The notes under the pieces are model-generated. The model did no database searches. It worked only from the letters and a program-made list of their open reading frames with translations, and was not told where the DNA came from. The translations under genes were made by a program, and so were the position numbers. A stretch of 64,000 bases of DNA from Nageia nagi (Eukaryota > Pinophyta), in NCBI GenBank assembly GCA_050084985.1, contig JBITNC010000001.1:36146001-36210000 (forward strand), given 5' to 3'. The stretch's first letter is position 1, and every line of letters begins with the position of its first letter. This document shows positions 1-10,259 of this stretch, piece after piece.

Positions 1-1203
1 TGTGTAACTTGGCACCATTGCATTCCATGAAACTATGTCTACATCATAGTCTACATGATTAAGAAGGTGAATAATGTATGCATAATGATTCATCCTAGGA
101 ATAATCCAATAAAAGTCACTCATTCCATTAAAGTATTTACAACCCTCATCTATTAGACTTGCATGGTTGCATGCAAGTAGAACACATACAAAGGTTATTC
201 TATAAGGGTTGGTTCCCAAGTGCTTCATTTATGAAAGAGTTTAAGGGAAACCTTTCTACAACCATGAATTGCATATCCTCTAAACATTACATTCCAAAAA
301 ACTATATTTACATTATATATCTTGTCAAATAGTTAGCATGACTTATGAATGATACCAAACTTAACATACATATATATCAGAATAATTAAAATTATAGAAC
401 ATATTTGAATTGTTTGATCATAATTGAAATTGTAGAGCATATTTGAATCATTTGAATTTTGAGCATAATTAAAACTATAAAGCATATTTGAATCATTTTA
501 TCATAATTATGTAATGAGATATCCTAAGAATATTTAAATAAGATTCACTTATGCTATTAAATTATTTACAACCATCATCCACTAGGCTTGCATGTGTGCA
601 TTCAAGTAGAACACATACAAAGGTTATGTTATAAGGGTTGGTTACCAAGTGATTCATATATGAAAGAGTTTATGGGAATCCTTTTTATAGCCATGAATTA
701 CATATCCTACAATCATTATATTCATAAAACTATGTTTAGATCATACATCTTATCAAATAGTTAACATGCCTTATAAATGATACCAAACTTAGCATACATA
801 TCTATCATGGCATAATTAAAATTGTAGAACATTTTTGAATCGCTTGAGCATAATTGAAACTATAGAGCATATTTGAACTATTTTATTTTTAATAATAATT
901 GAAATTATAGAGCATATTTGAATCATTTGAGCATAATTATGTAATGATATGTACCAAGAAAAATGAAATAAGATTTACTCATGAGCATATTAAACTATTT
1001 ACAACCATCATGCACTAGACCTTTATAGCTACATGCAAGTAGAACATATACAAAGGTTATGCTATTAGGATTGGTTCCCAAGTATTTCACATATCAAAGA
1101 GTTTAAGGGCATAATTGTTGTAGCCTATCATTACAGTCCAAGAAACTACATCTACATAGCTTGCATGAATAAGAAGGTCAACAATGCATGTATAATGATT
1201 CAT
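1..1203. repeat. Tandem repeat, about 430-bp unit
   Basis: The anchor tatttacaac recurs at about 134, 563 and 996, giving spacings of 429 and 433 bp. Each time it is followed by a stretch on a tagged 'acttgcatg...caagtagaacacatacaaaggttat' theme. Each unit contains a sub-repeat of about 40 bp built on 'agcatatttgaatcatttg' and 'cataattgaaa' (for example 375-500 and 800-930). Bases 1-120 match the end of the third unit (1126-1203) better than the ends of units 1 and 2, so two end variants exist. The array runs off the left edge and is cut at 1204 by an LTR. Copies are diverged. It could be a satellite or the internal tandem region of an old element. Confidence 0.75.
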
Positions 1204-1999
1204 GTTGATATGTGTTTTGGTAGACCTAGGGTTTTGGTTTAAGTGAACTAAATACATATAAATATTTAGGTTTGTAGTATCTAATGCATTTAATTCAAAT
1301 AAATATATATGAATAACATGAAATAGAGAGTGAAACTTAATTATATCAATATCAAGATATAAAATAATTATACACTAAATAGATGGAATCAAGTATAGGA
1401 TAAATACCTATGTATCCTTACCTATATTGAAAGTTGAATCTCTATAGGATGAACATATTAAGGAATGGTGACCTTTATGTGTGAACCCCACAACTAATAA
1501 TAATAAGGTTCTCAAAGTGGACCTTGGTTTCCAAGAGCTCAGCATAGGTGCACACTTCAACATGGGTGCTAGTGTTATAAAGAAATAAGATTTGACAAGA
1601 AGGATTGATAACAAAAGATGTGATGACAAGTAAAACCAAACATATGATGATGAATATGGATGATTTATATTATTTCAAGTTATAATAAGATTCCAATATC
1701 AATAGGTGGTATTTAGAAAAATCCAAGTGTAGGGTACTAACTATCGATATGTAATCTTGACATGCTTTCCCCAAGTTAGAGATACTTATATTTATACTAG
1801 GAATCATATCACCATTTGACCCCTTATAATAAGGTTGAAGTTGTCCTGATGTACCTACCAAAAAAATAAAAATAAAACCTAAGAAATATATGATAATAAC
1901 ATAAAATATGATTGAACTGTGATAAAGCGTGATTAAACATGTATGTAATGTTGCACCTAAGTGGGACCATGTAAAGGGGACCACTTTTAGGTGTCAAAA
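1204..1999 (-). repeat. LTR of family-A Tat Gypsy element (3' LTR)
   Basis: This stretch is homologous over its length to the two LTRs at 35566-36342 and 44408-45179. It starts tgttgatatgtgttttgg and ends near ggtgtcaaaa; the other copies end gtgtcaaca and gtgtgaaca. Shared internal blocks include 'ccaatctcaataggtagtgtttagaaa' and 'cacctaagtgggaccatg'. The bases just to its right (2000-2017, gatgacccctttgtaag) read on the minus strand as a purine-rich tract. That makes this the 3' LTR of a minus-strand element whose body would lie to the right. The two ORFs inside it on the minus strand are chance. Confidence 0.75.
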
Positions 2000-2340
2000 G
2001 ATGACCCCTTTGTAAGTATAATGAGAATGAATTTTGAAATAAAATTATACTTGCCTCATTCCTATATTGAACACATGAAATCAAAACCATATATCCCAAT
2101 ATCATCATGAGGTACATGCCCCATTCCTAGATGCAATATATGAATAAGGAAGAACTAGCATGGTGATGGTTAGTTGAGATCTAACCAACAAAGATGAATC
2201 TAAGAGATATGCCATACATTTTCATGAGGTACATGCCCCATTCCTAGATGTAGACATGATATGTTGTTATCATCATGGGGTGCATGCCCCATTGTTAGTT
2301 ATAATATAAAGATGATGGTTAGTTTAGACCCAACCAACAA
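2000..2340 (-). other. Polypurine tract and 3' untranslated region of family-A element, with 31-bp motifs
   Basis: This matches the stretch next to the left LTR of the complete family-A element (36343-37080). It holds three copies of a motif, catcatgaggtacatgcccc plus a short tail, at 2103-2133, 2223-2250 and 2271-2298, and the phrase 'ggttagttgaga(t/c)c(t/c)aaccaacaa'. The complete element has three matching copies. Similarity fades after about 2340. Confidence 0.6.
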
Positions 2341-3778
2341 AGGTTACTCTGATATGATTGCTTTATTTCTTAGTTTTGCAAGTAATTGAATGTAAAGTGT
2401 AGATAAGCATAGAAATACTTCTTGTATCTTCCACTTTATGCTAATTTTTGTTTAATTGGCCTAATTTATGCTTTTGTATCCCAACATATGCACTTGCTTC
2501 AATGTTAGCACTAGCTTAGGAGTACTTAATGCTATTGTTGTTGCATTTACAGTGTATGATGTACTTGATGCATCTGATAATAATATTTTTATACCTAATA
2601 TAAGTTGATAATGTATTGAATAATGCAATGAATAGGTCTAACCCAAGCATGAACATGTGGGGAATGCATCATTCTTTGATTGGATATCTATTTATTACTG
2701 CAAAGAACCTTATTCTTTAGTACACATTAGTGCTGCATTAGTTTTTAGACCACATTCAGCTAGAGGTGTCATGATATTCAAGGTGAGGTGCTAGATGTGA
2801 AGGAAAGGTAGTGTATATGCTAATGATAAATGTAGTCATAGATGTTAGTGTGAACACTAGGATACATAAGAAATCATGTGTTCAAATTTTAGACTAAATG
2901 TTTTGGATTTTTAGGATATGTGCAAAGATCATATTTTACAAGGTATGGTGGTGCAAGGTGGCCATCATTTATCAATTATCTTGTAGAATGTGTCCTATTT
3001 TTTATTTAAATAGGTTGAATTAGTTATTTTTTTCATATGCACTCTTTTAAACTTGAGCTCTAATCCAAGATAAGGAATATGATCATTGCAAAGAGATTGC
3101 TAGAGTTTCAAGAAATTTGAGTTATGAGGTAAGTATTTTTATGTCTATGGATCATTAGTTTAAGTTTGTTTCGGCTAATATGGTAAAATTTTAACCTTTT
3201 TGGTGTTTTAGGATGAACATCATGGACCAAGATAACCATTGAGGATATTTTCTTTATCACAACCATTTTTCTAGCCTTGTGGTGAGTGTAGAAGATCCTT
3301 TTATTGTTATTTTTATCTTAATTTGGTAAAGTTGGGTGAAAAATAGTAAAATATGATTAAGTTATGCTAAGGCTATGGTTAGAAGGTTAGGGATTCCATG
3401 AATTGGGTTATATAGGTAGGTTCTAGTCATCAAAGTATATTTTTAGGCTATAGTGGGGGTAAAGGAAATTTACCCCTAATATTATTTTAAAAATTGGTCA
3501 TAGGAAGCCTAACATGGATGCTAGTGTTGGTGCTGGTGCTTGCCTGGTAAAATATTTATCATACAAGGATAATATGTTTCAATATGGTATGATGTTTAAT
3601 GTGTATTTAGAAAAATAAGATAAATTATTTCTTGCATGATTTGAATAAAATCACAAAATATACTAATACATACCTTTGATTCTTATGAATGCAATATCAT
3701 TAATTTCTTATCTTTTGGTGTATTGTTTGGTGTGATAAGCTGATCAATGATGAGCTAAGTGTGCTATGACATGTACAT
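2341..3778. other. No recognised gene; possible 5' part of PMD gene
   Basis: AT-rich, no ORF of note. A consensus splice donor (gtaagt) follows 'gttatgag' at about 3128, and a T-rich stretch ending tttttag precedes gatgaacatc near 3211. This could be an upstream intron of the PMD gene that begins at about 3779, but no coding similarity is visible on either side, so the call is weak. Confidence 0.25.
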
Positions 3779-5620
3779 ATGGGTTATCTATTGCATGCTC
3801 CATATGTCCATGAGGATAAAGAGTTACTCATATCTCTCATGGAGAGGTGGTTGAAGAGGACCAATACCTTCTATTTGCCTACCAGTGAGATCACCATTGT
3901 CCTAGAGGAAATTCATAGGATGTTACAAATGATTGTAAAAGGGAATCCCATATATTTTGAGGAGGGAATGATCAATGCACAATGCAAATATTTTGTGAAG
4001 TGGTTGAAGATACTTGAGGAATATCATAGGGTAAGAAGGATGCTTACCTTGATCATGCCTTTAGAGGCAAGATGAAGAGGTTTAGATAAGTGTGGTTGAT
4101 CATGGTCATGTGTATTGGTAGCATCATATATCTTAATAAAAATCATAAGGTGTTCCCTCTTAGATTGGTACATTTGGTGTACTAGATGATACAAGGTGTA
4201 AGGTATGCATGGTATTCATATATCATTACCCAAATGTATCATGATTTACATAAGATTATCATGGTATAAATGAGCAATAAGAGGGTTGCACACTAATTTG
4301 TGTTGCAATGTTGGATGTATAAACATATCATAGTTATTCAACCAAGAGAGATTTTAGTTCATAGCATAGTGAGTGATCATCTTATGCAGTATAGATAGGA
4401 AATGATGGGAAATATAACACATGTCTACAAGGATGTGGATGCATACCAAAAAGGATAGATGAGTTTATGGATGGTAAGTAATTTACTACACAAGTTTAGT
4501 TGGGTTGTGTTAATTTATTATGGAAGGATTTTAATACATTATTGTGGTTTTCAAGATATGTCATCCATAGACCTTATGCAAGATTTCCATATTGGCCAAA
4601 TAATCCAAGGGGTGAATTTGATTGATAGAGGAATCCTTGTTACTTGCAAACATGGAAGATATTTATGAAACCCTACATGCTTGAAAGGGTGAGGAGACAA
4701 TTTTGTAAAAAATAATGTATTCCACCTAAATGTAATTTTTTTGTGAGGATGGGAAGATATAGGGAACATGAACCTAATTTGTTTGATACTCCACCCAAGT
4801 GGGTGTAAGAGTGAAATCCTCCTCAAGACCAAGTTTCATGGAATGAAATAAATGATGAGGGAGTTGAGGCACTAGATGAGACTCAATTTGACCAAGAATG
4901 CCAAACATGGCGGGATGGACCAATACCTAATCCCTTAGGGTTGTGTGGATTGGAGAGGTTAGTGGAGGCAACTAAGGGAGAGGTGGATGAAGAGGAAGGT
5001 GAGGAATATAAAGATGAAAAAGATATATTGAGGATGCACCTTATAATGAAGAGCAAGGTGGATGGGATGTGCTAATTGGTATTACCATTGTAGAGACTCA
5101 ACAAAATATTGAGAATGAATTGAGTAAGTATTCTACTCTTTATACCTGCAAGCTAGTCCTTACAAGAAATAATTAATAACTAACATGTATTAATTATTTT
5201 AATTTTTAAGATCAAATAAAGTTGGATCTAGACTTGAAGAAGGCTACAAGATAACACATGGAGGAGGAGATAGCAAACCTCAAGGAGGAGATGGCTACCA
5301 AGGATGGTGAGCTAGATGGAATGAAGGTGAGGTTGACAATGTTAGATAAATATGTGGATACATTGTGAAAGATGCATAAGGTATCAAATAACAAAGACTT
5401 ATTAGGTATGATGTACCATATGTTGGAGCATAATAAGAAGATTGAAGACCTTACCAATGAGAAGGCATACATACAAACATAGCTTATGGCATTAAAGGAG
5501 CAAACTAGGATAAAGAGGCTTAGTTTAAGTAGGACAACTTCTAGGTTAAAATATGCTAGGAGTGCTAGGAGCCACCATGGTAGTACAAGAGGTGTTATCA
5601 TAGGAAGTGGATGTACTTAG
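3779..5620 (+). pseudogene. Decayed plant mobile domain (PMD) gene with coiled-coil C-terminus, copy 1
   Basis: The N-terminal part (3779-4072) is an open 98-codon stretch. It reads HEDKELLISLMERWLKRTNT, then a FYLPTSEITIVLEEIHRML block, the signature order of the plant mobile domain (aminotransferase-like PMD): a 'large W' segment, then 'T-F-LP-GE-TITLEDV'. Further PMD-like pieces follow in shifted frames: a 'QCWMYKHI' segment near 4300 and 'LERVRRQFCK' near 4680. An acidic linker (4850-5120) leads to a coiled coil (about 5211-5470, EEEIANLKEEMATKDGELDG and following), ending at TAG 5618. The intron at 5124-5210 joins linker and coil in frame. At least three in-frame stops lie in the last exon, plus frameshifts earlier. 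PMD proteins occur as host silencing factors and as genes carried by transposable elements; here an element-borne copy is likelier because no intact host gene is near. The ORF on the other strand at 5212-5601 is a shadow. Confidence 0.6.
5124..5210 (+). other. Candidate GT-AG intron in PMD gene copy 1
   Basis: The 87-bp segment starts with the consensus donor gtaagt. It contains taactaac, a textbook branch-point sequence, about 30 bp before its end, and finishes with a T-rich run and aag. Splicing after ...N-E-L plus one base joins to ...Q-I-K-L-D-L in frame and makes a continuous coiled-coil register across the junction. Every part of the signal is directly visible; that it was ever spliced is inference. 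Confidence 0.55.
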
Positions 5621-5840
5621 TTTGTTAATGAATGTAAAGATATTGTTTTACCTTTTTTTATCAATATATTCAAGATATAATCTTATTTATGCTAAATGTA
5701 TAATGGATGAATATGTGATATTAATTTTAAGTTATTAAGTTATTTTAAGTTTTCCATTTGAAAGTAATGCATGTTAAATTTTTATTATAAGTTATTATAC
5801 ATGATACAAAGATGGTATGAAATGATGATTGCACTAAGCA

Positions 5841-6798
5841 GGGTGAGTGCAAGAAGATGAGTCCCACATTTGGCCAAAAAATGGAAGTATTTTCTTTGAT
5901 TTTCAAGTTTGTTCACACTTGATTTCAAAATTTGAAGCACTTAGAGCCCAAATATTAAAAAATTCACTTCAGTAAAAATATAGCATTAGAAGTCTAGTTT
6001 TTAAATATGTAATTTATTCCAATACCCAGATGATAAAAATTAATATTTGATACATATGTTTAAAAACCACTATTTAAAAAATACAATTTTAGGACCATAC
6101 CCCATTGTGTCCAACAAGCATAATTGGACCCCAATTAAAATATTTTTTTAAATCCTTTTGGATGAAGATACCTAATAAATTAAATATTGTGAAAGATATT
6201 ATTTTTGTAATTTTTTAATGAATATTTATTTTTTATTATTTTTAATTTTTGTTTTAAAAAGTTCTCATGTTTGGCAAGCATAATTTGACTTAAACTTGTC
6301 ATTTTTAATTTTAGTTTTTTATTAATTATGAATAATTATATGTTGATTTTGCATATATTGTTTTTATAATTCCAAAAAATTATAAAAATTATTAAACAAA
6401 TACAAAACCCATTGTTTAAAAAATATAATTTTAGGACCATACACCATCATGTTCGGTAAGCATAATTGGACCTAAATTAAAATATTTGTTTAAAGGTACC
6501 TAAGACATTGAAGATTTTGTAGGATATTATTTTATAATTTTTTAATGAATATTTATTTTTTTTATTAATTTTTTATTGGCCTTAATTATCATTTCAAAAA
6601 GTTCTTGTGTTTAGCAAGCATAATTTGACCTAAACTTATAATTTTTAAATATAATTTTTTTTTTTAAATCATATGTAGAGTTTGCACATATATTTTTTCA
6701 AAATTAATAAAAATATAAAAATTTATTAAACAAATACAAAAAATCTAAAAGTTCTAAAGACTTCCTCCAAAGTGGAACTCATCTTCTTACACTTACCC
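5841..6798. mobile_element. Terminal-inverted-repeat element, 958 bp, non-autonomous
   Basis: The ends 5841-5867 and 6772-6798 are inverted copies of each other, matching at 24 of 27 positions; both begin GGGTRAGTG when read inwards. Flanking bases are aagca on the left and aagga on the right, a possible 5-bp target duplication with one change. Superfamily is not clear: no CACTA end and no TTA or TA duplication. The interior has no ORF. It is largely two tandem units of about 350 bp (from about 6069 and about 6415), each with two versions of a 'gcaagcataatttgacctaa' motif. It lies just downstream of the PMD gene. Confidence 0.6.
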
Positions 6799-7799
6799 AA
6801 GGACTTAAATATATAAAAATAAATAAATAGAGCTTGGCATGGATGTTGGTATTTTTAAGAGATAATGGATCCTATATAATTTTTAACTTATCATAGTATA
6901 GGTAAGATCAAAATTTTATAGTGTGATCACCAAGAATCAAGATCTTGTCAAGATTGTGTGATTGTGAATTATAAGTGATAAATTAACCCTTATAGCAAAG
7001 ACAAATTTATGATAGAATTCTAAAGTGGCCTAGAGTTTAGAATAATGTAATGGTTAGGAGGGGATGAAATAATATGAACTATACTAAAAATACTATGAGG
7101 AACCCAACATGGGCACTAACCTAATAGACAAGAAACAACTCTAGCTATGGTCTCTTTATCGCCAATCTATTTTCCCCCAAAGGTTTGGATAAAAATAAAG
7201 TACAACAAATAGAAAAAATATTAAAGGTGACCATTAAGGTTCTAGATATTATGAAAGAAGTTGAGCATGTACCCTCATTTTAGCATTAGCATTGGATTAT
7301 AAAATGGATAGGGGGATCATTGGTTGATGATTTATAAATGCCCCTAGTATGGGTGAGGTATTGGATAAAGACATTGCATCCTAGTGCAAATGCAAGATTT
7401 TAAGGGATGTTTGATCACAAAAGTAAAATAAAGATACCTATATGCTACTTACATATATAATAGTAACTATAAATGATAAAAGCAATAATAATAATATGCA
7501 CCTTTTTTCATGTTGGGGTAATGTTACTAATGAATTTAATACTTGTATTTGGTGATTTTCTTTGATGAAATTAGGGAATGGATTGTCAAAGATTATCATT
7601 TTTTTATTCTTCTAATGCTGAGGTCCTCATAATTTATTTGGTTGATCATCTTATTTAGTATATTTAGGTTCTATAAAATATACCTTATTTTTATTGATCA
7701 AGTATTGAATCTTATTAAGTAATGATACATAATATTTTCTCACATTTCCTCACTATCAATGTATTGATAGAACTGATCTAACTTACACTCACTTGACAT
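6799..7799. other. Intergenic, nothing recognised
   Basis: AT-rich DNA without a supported gene. A phrase 'aacccaacatgggcactaacct' near 7105 recalls one in the family-A LTRs, but I cannot extend the match. Confidence 0.4.
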
Positions 7800-8370
7800 A
7801 CCTGATATAAAGGATGGATGAGCAATATATTTAGGTGATAGAACTAATAATTCTATCTTGATCAAGGCATTTATGACCTCATAAATATCATCATGTATAG
7901 GTGTAAATTTTCATCTAAGGAATTTTTGACATTTTGTGTAAATTGATTTCTCATCTTTATTAATCTTTCTAACTTGATTTGCTTCTATTATGTGTTGCTA
8001 TATTGATTTCACTTTGGCTACTATTGGTGACTCTTTTGATATTTATTTTTTATATTTATGTTGAGGTTTTGAAGGTGACTTATTTGTTTTATGTTTCGAT
8101 TCCTATTTCCATTATCTATATTTGATGTAAAACCTCTCCTTTTCTAGTAATGCTTAGAGGAACTCATCGAGAGGTAAGTTACAATAATAAAAATATTATG
8201 CCTTATAATTTTGTAGTAGAGCCTTGATGAAAGATTTGATTTTCTTATTATCATATTCATGAACCTTATTATCCCTTTTAGTCCAATATCTTATAAATAA
8301 CTCAATGGACTATCCTTGTCTTTGCTTTATTTTCATTAGATCATTGAATGTTAATGTTTATTCAATGTGG
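7800..8370 (-). pseudogene. Gypsy gag relic
   Basis: Translated on the minus strand, 8100-8350 gives a broken gag-like segment: NDLMKIKQRQG, then SIELFIRYWTKRDNKVHEYD, then KSFIKALLQNYKA. This is the pattern of a retrotransposon capsid region ('ESI-FI-RW... FI-GL-P-Y'). Several stops interrupt it, and no zinc knuckle is visible. It is opposite in strand to the pol tail that starts at 8383, so at least two elements meet here. Confidence 0.4.
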
Positions 8371-8382
8371 ATCTAATAATGA

Positions 8383-8637
8383 TTGCAAAATATAGTCTTT
8401 AATTATTCAAAGTTATCAATTCCCAAAGCATTTGAGGTTGGGGATATGGTTCTCCAAGAGAACATTTCTAACACTACAATAAAGGATGAATTTAAAAGGA
8501 AGTTTGAGCCAAATTGGGTTGGCCCATACATCATCATGGAGGTGTTTTATATAGGTGCATATAGATTATATATATTGGATGGGGAGGTTATCAAAAATCC
8601 CATAAATGCTAGGCACTTAAAGAAGTATAAAATCTAA
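8383..8637 (+). pseudogene. C-terminal tail of a Gypsy Pol polyprotein
   Basis: An open stretch of 84 codons reads FEVGDMVLQENISN, FKRKFEPNWVGPYIIMEVF, GAYRLYILDG and INARHLKKYKI. This is the classic end of Tat-type Gypsy integrases ('F-VGDLVL... PNW-GPY-I... GAY-L... -INA-HLKRYY'). It is cut off abruptly upstream by the opposite-strand gag relic, so the catalytic part of Pol is missing. It ends in a normal stop (TAA) at 8635-8637 followed by a 3' untranslated region. Confidence 0.75.
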
Positions 8638-9489
8638 GTGACCTATGGGTCACCTTGTGCATCTATTTCTATAAAAATGTTACTACAAGAATAAACATGT
8701 GAATAGATTGCACAAATTCAAAATAGGTCATTTTAATGTTAGAAGAGGAGCACCAATGCTCCATTTTAGCAAGAAAGTACCACCCATGGTCCTATTTCAT
8801 AGTCAAAAATAGCAAAAATAAAAATCATCAGATACCCCTTGGTGCGAAGTTTCAACTCCTAGATTTGTAAATTTGCATGCCTCTTGATAGAGTCTTGACT
8901 CCCATATCATCATTCTAGTCTCATGCCTCTTGGTGGAGTTTTAGCTACACCCCTCATTTCAATCTAGCTCTTGATGTAGAGTTTTAGCTCTCATACTCAT
9001 TGCAATACAACTCTTGGTGGAGTCTTAGCTCCTAATTTTATCATTATGCCTCTTAGTATGAAGTCTAACTTCCATAAGATCAATGGATAGAACCATCAGT
9101 GATATGAGATGGTTGTATTCCACAATATCAAAATATATCAAAAGTATGGGTAATTATCATCGATGACCTATTGGTAGTTGGCTATGGGCCCTATAACTCT
9201 TTCTTTTATAGGTCATCATTGGAGCTCATGGAGCACATCAACATCAACTAGGGGCACATCAATGGATGTCATATGAGGGGGTTTTCTTAAAATCATACCT
9301 TTTATCAATATTTTGCTCATATTTCTTATATTTATATCATATTTTAGTATCAAAATATACTAATTAGTGTTAGTATTATTCTTGTCAATGCTTATCAATA
9401 TTTGAATGCTATAACACCTTGGTTGTACTATGAATGAAAAATCTCAATGCACCTAGTGATTTTTAATTTCTCATCCAAAGTGGGGAATA
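8638..9489 (+). repeat. 3' untranslated region with degenerate 'CTCTTGGTGGAGTCTTAGCTCC' repeats
   Basis: Between 8837 and 9075, six diverged copies of a roughly 25-bp motif (consensus ctcttggtggagtcttagct) follow one another at about 40-55 bp spacing: near 8839, 8880, 8928, 8971, 9008 and 9049. They follow directly on the Pol stop codon, where Tat elements often carry such repeats. A G-rich stretch (tatgaggggg, about 9269-9278) and a second (aaagtggggaata, 9477-9489) could be polypurine tracts; the second abuts tgttatcac. Confidence 0.55.
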
Positions 9490-10250
9490 TGTTATCACAT
9501 AAAATTAATTTATGCATTTAAATTAATACATTAGGAAATATGTGCCCACACTTATACACATCCAATTCTAGAATATTAATGTTATCATGGATAAGGTCAA
9601 TATATATCATCGACTTACTATATTCTTATTTATGTAGGTACACACCAACCTAAGAGTAGGTCATATTATATATATTATATATAGGGATCTAATAGTAAGT
9701 CTACATCAAGAAGATACATGATCCTATATTTGGTCTTGATGATGGCAATCTTTTAGGTGTCTCTTGACATCACCATTCAAGGCTAGGTTTGTGTACTTTC
9801 TTATGCAATCATCTTAATGATTGTTAGCTTATCTGAGTATCAAATTGAGATCATCAAGAGTTTATGTATAGGTACAAAATTGGTTCAAAATAGACTATAG
9901 TCTAATTAAGACTATTAACACTCCTCTATAGATGAATCACATCATTGATGCTCCTTCAAACATGAAATAGAACACTCATAGTCCTCTATTTGGATCATCT
10001 TGCTCCATGAATTTAGGTGCAAAATTTGTTGGTTGTTTGGGCTTAATCACTATCTTTCATTCATAAATATTAGGTATGTTCCATGATGTAAGTATACAAA
10101 CTTAATCTTATTTGGTGATGTCATTTTGATTCTAATTATTATTATCTCTTATATTAGCTTTTCCTATTATAAATTGCTATTTGTTACCTTAGAATTTACA
10201 AATATTCCTTCAAGACTATAGGTATTCATTTATTTTCATTCTCAAATACA
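9490..10250 (+). repeat. Possible LTR, right boundary not resolved
   Basis: The sequence tgttatcacat at 9490 directly follows the polypurine-like aaagtggggaata. In a plus-strand element this is what the start of a 3' LTR looks like, and it lies downstream of the plus-strand Pol tail at 8383-8637. I found no second copy in the window and no clear end (a CA followed by new sequence), so the right limit is arbitrary. Nothing else is recognised here. Confidence 0.3.
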
Positions 10251-10259
10251 TTTTTTTTA

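Noticed and set aside
1408-2117. Three minus-strand ORFs of 73-104 codons
   Set aside because: They fall within the family-A LTR and its 3' flank, are hydrophobic by base composition, and have no counterpart in the other LTR copies.
5212-5601. 129-codon minus-strand ORF
   Set aside because: It is the antisense of the coiled-coil exon of the PMD gene; the plus strand shows heptads and a matching intron.
9269-9280. tatgaggggg as the main polypurine tract of the plus-strand pol-tail element
   Set aside because: It is not followed by TG; the later aaagtggggaata directly before tgttatcac fits better.
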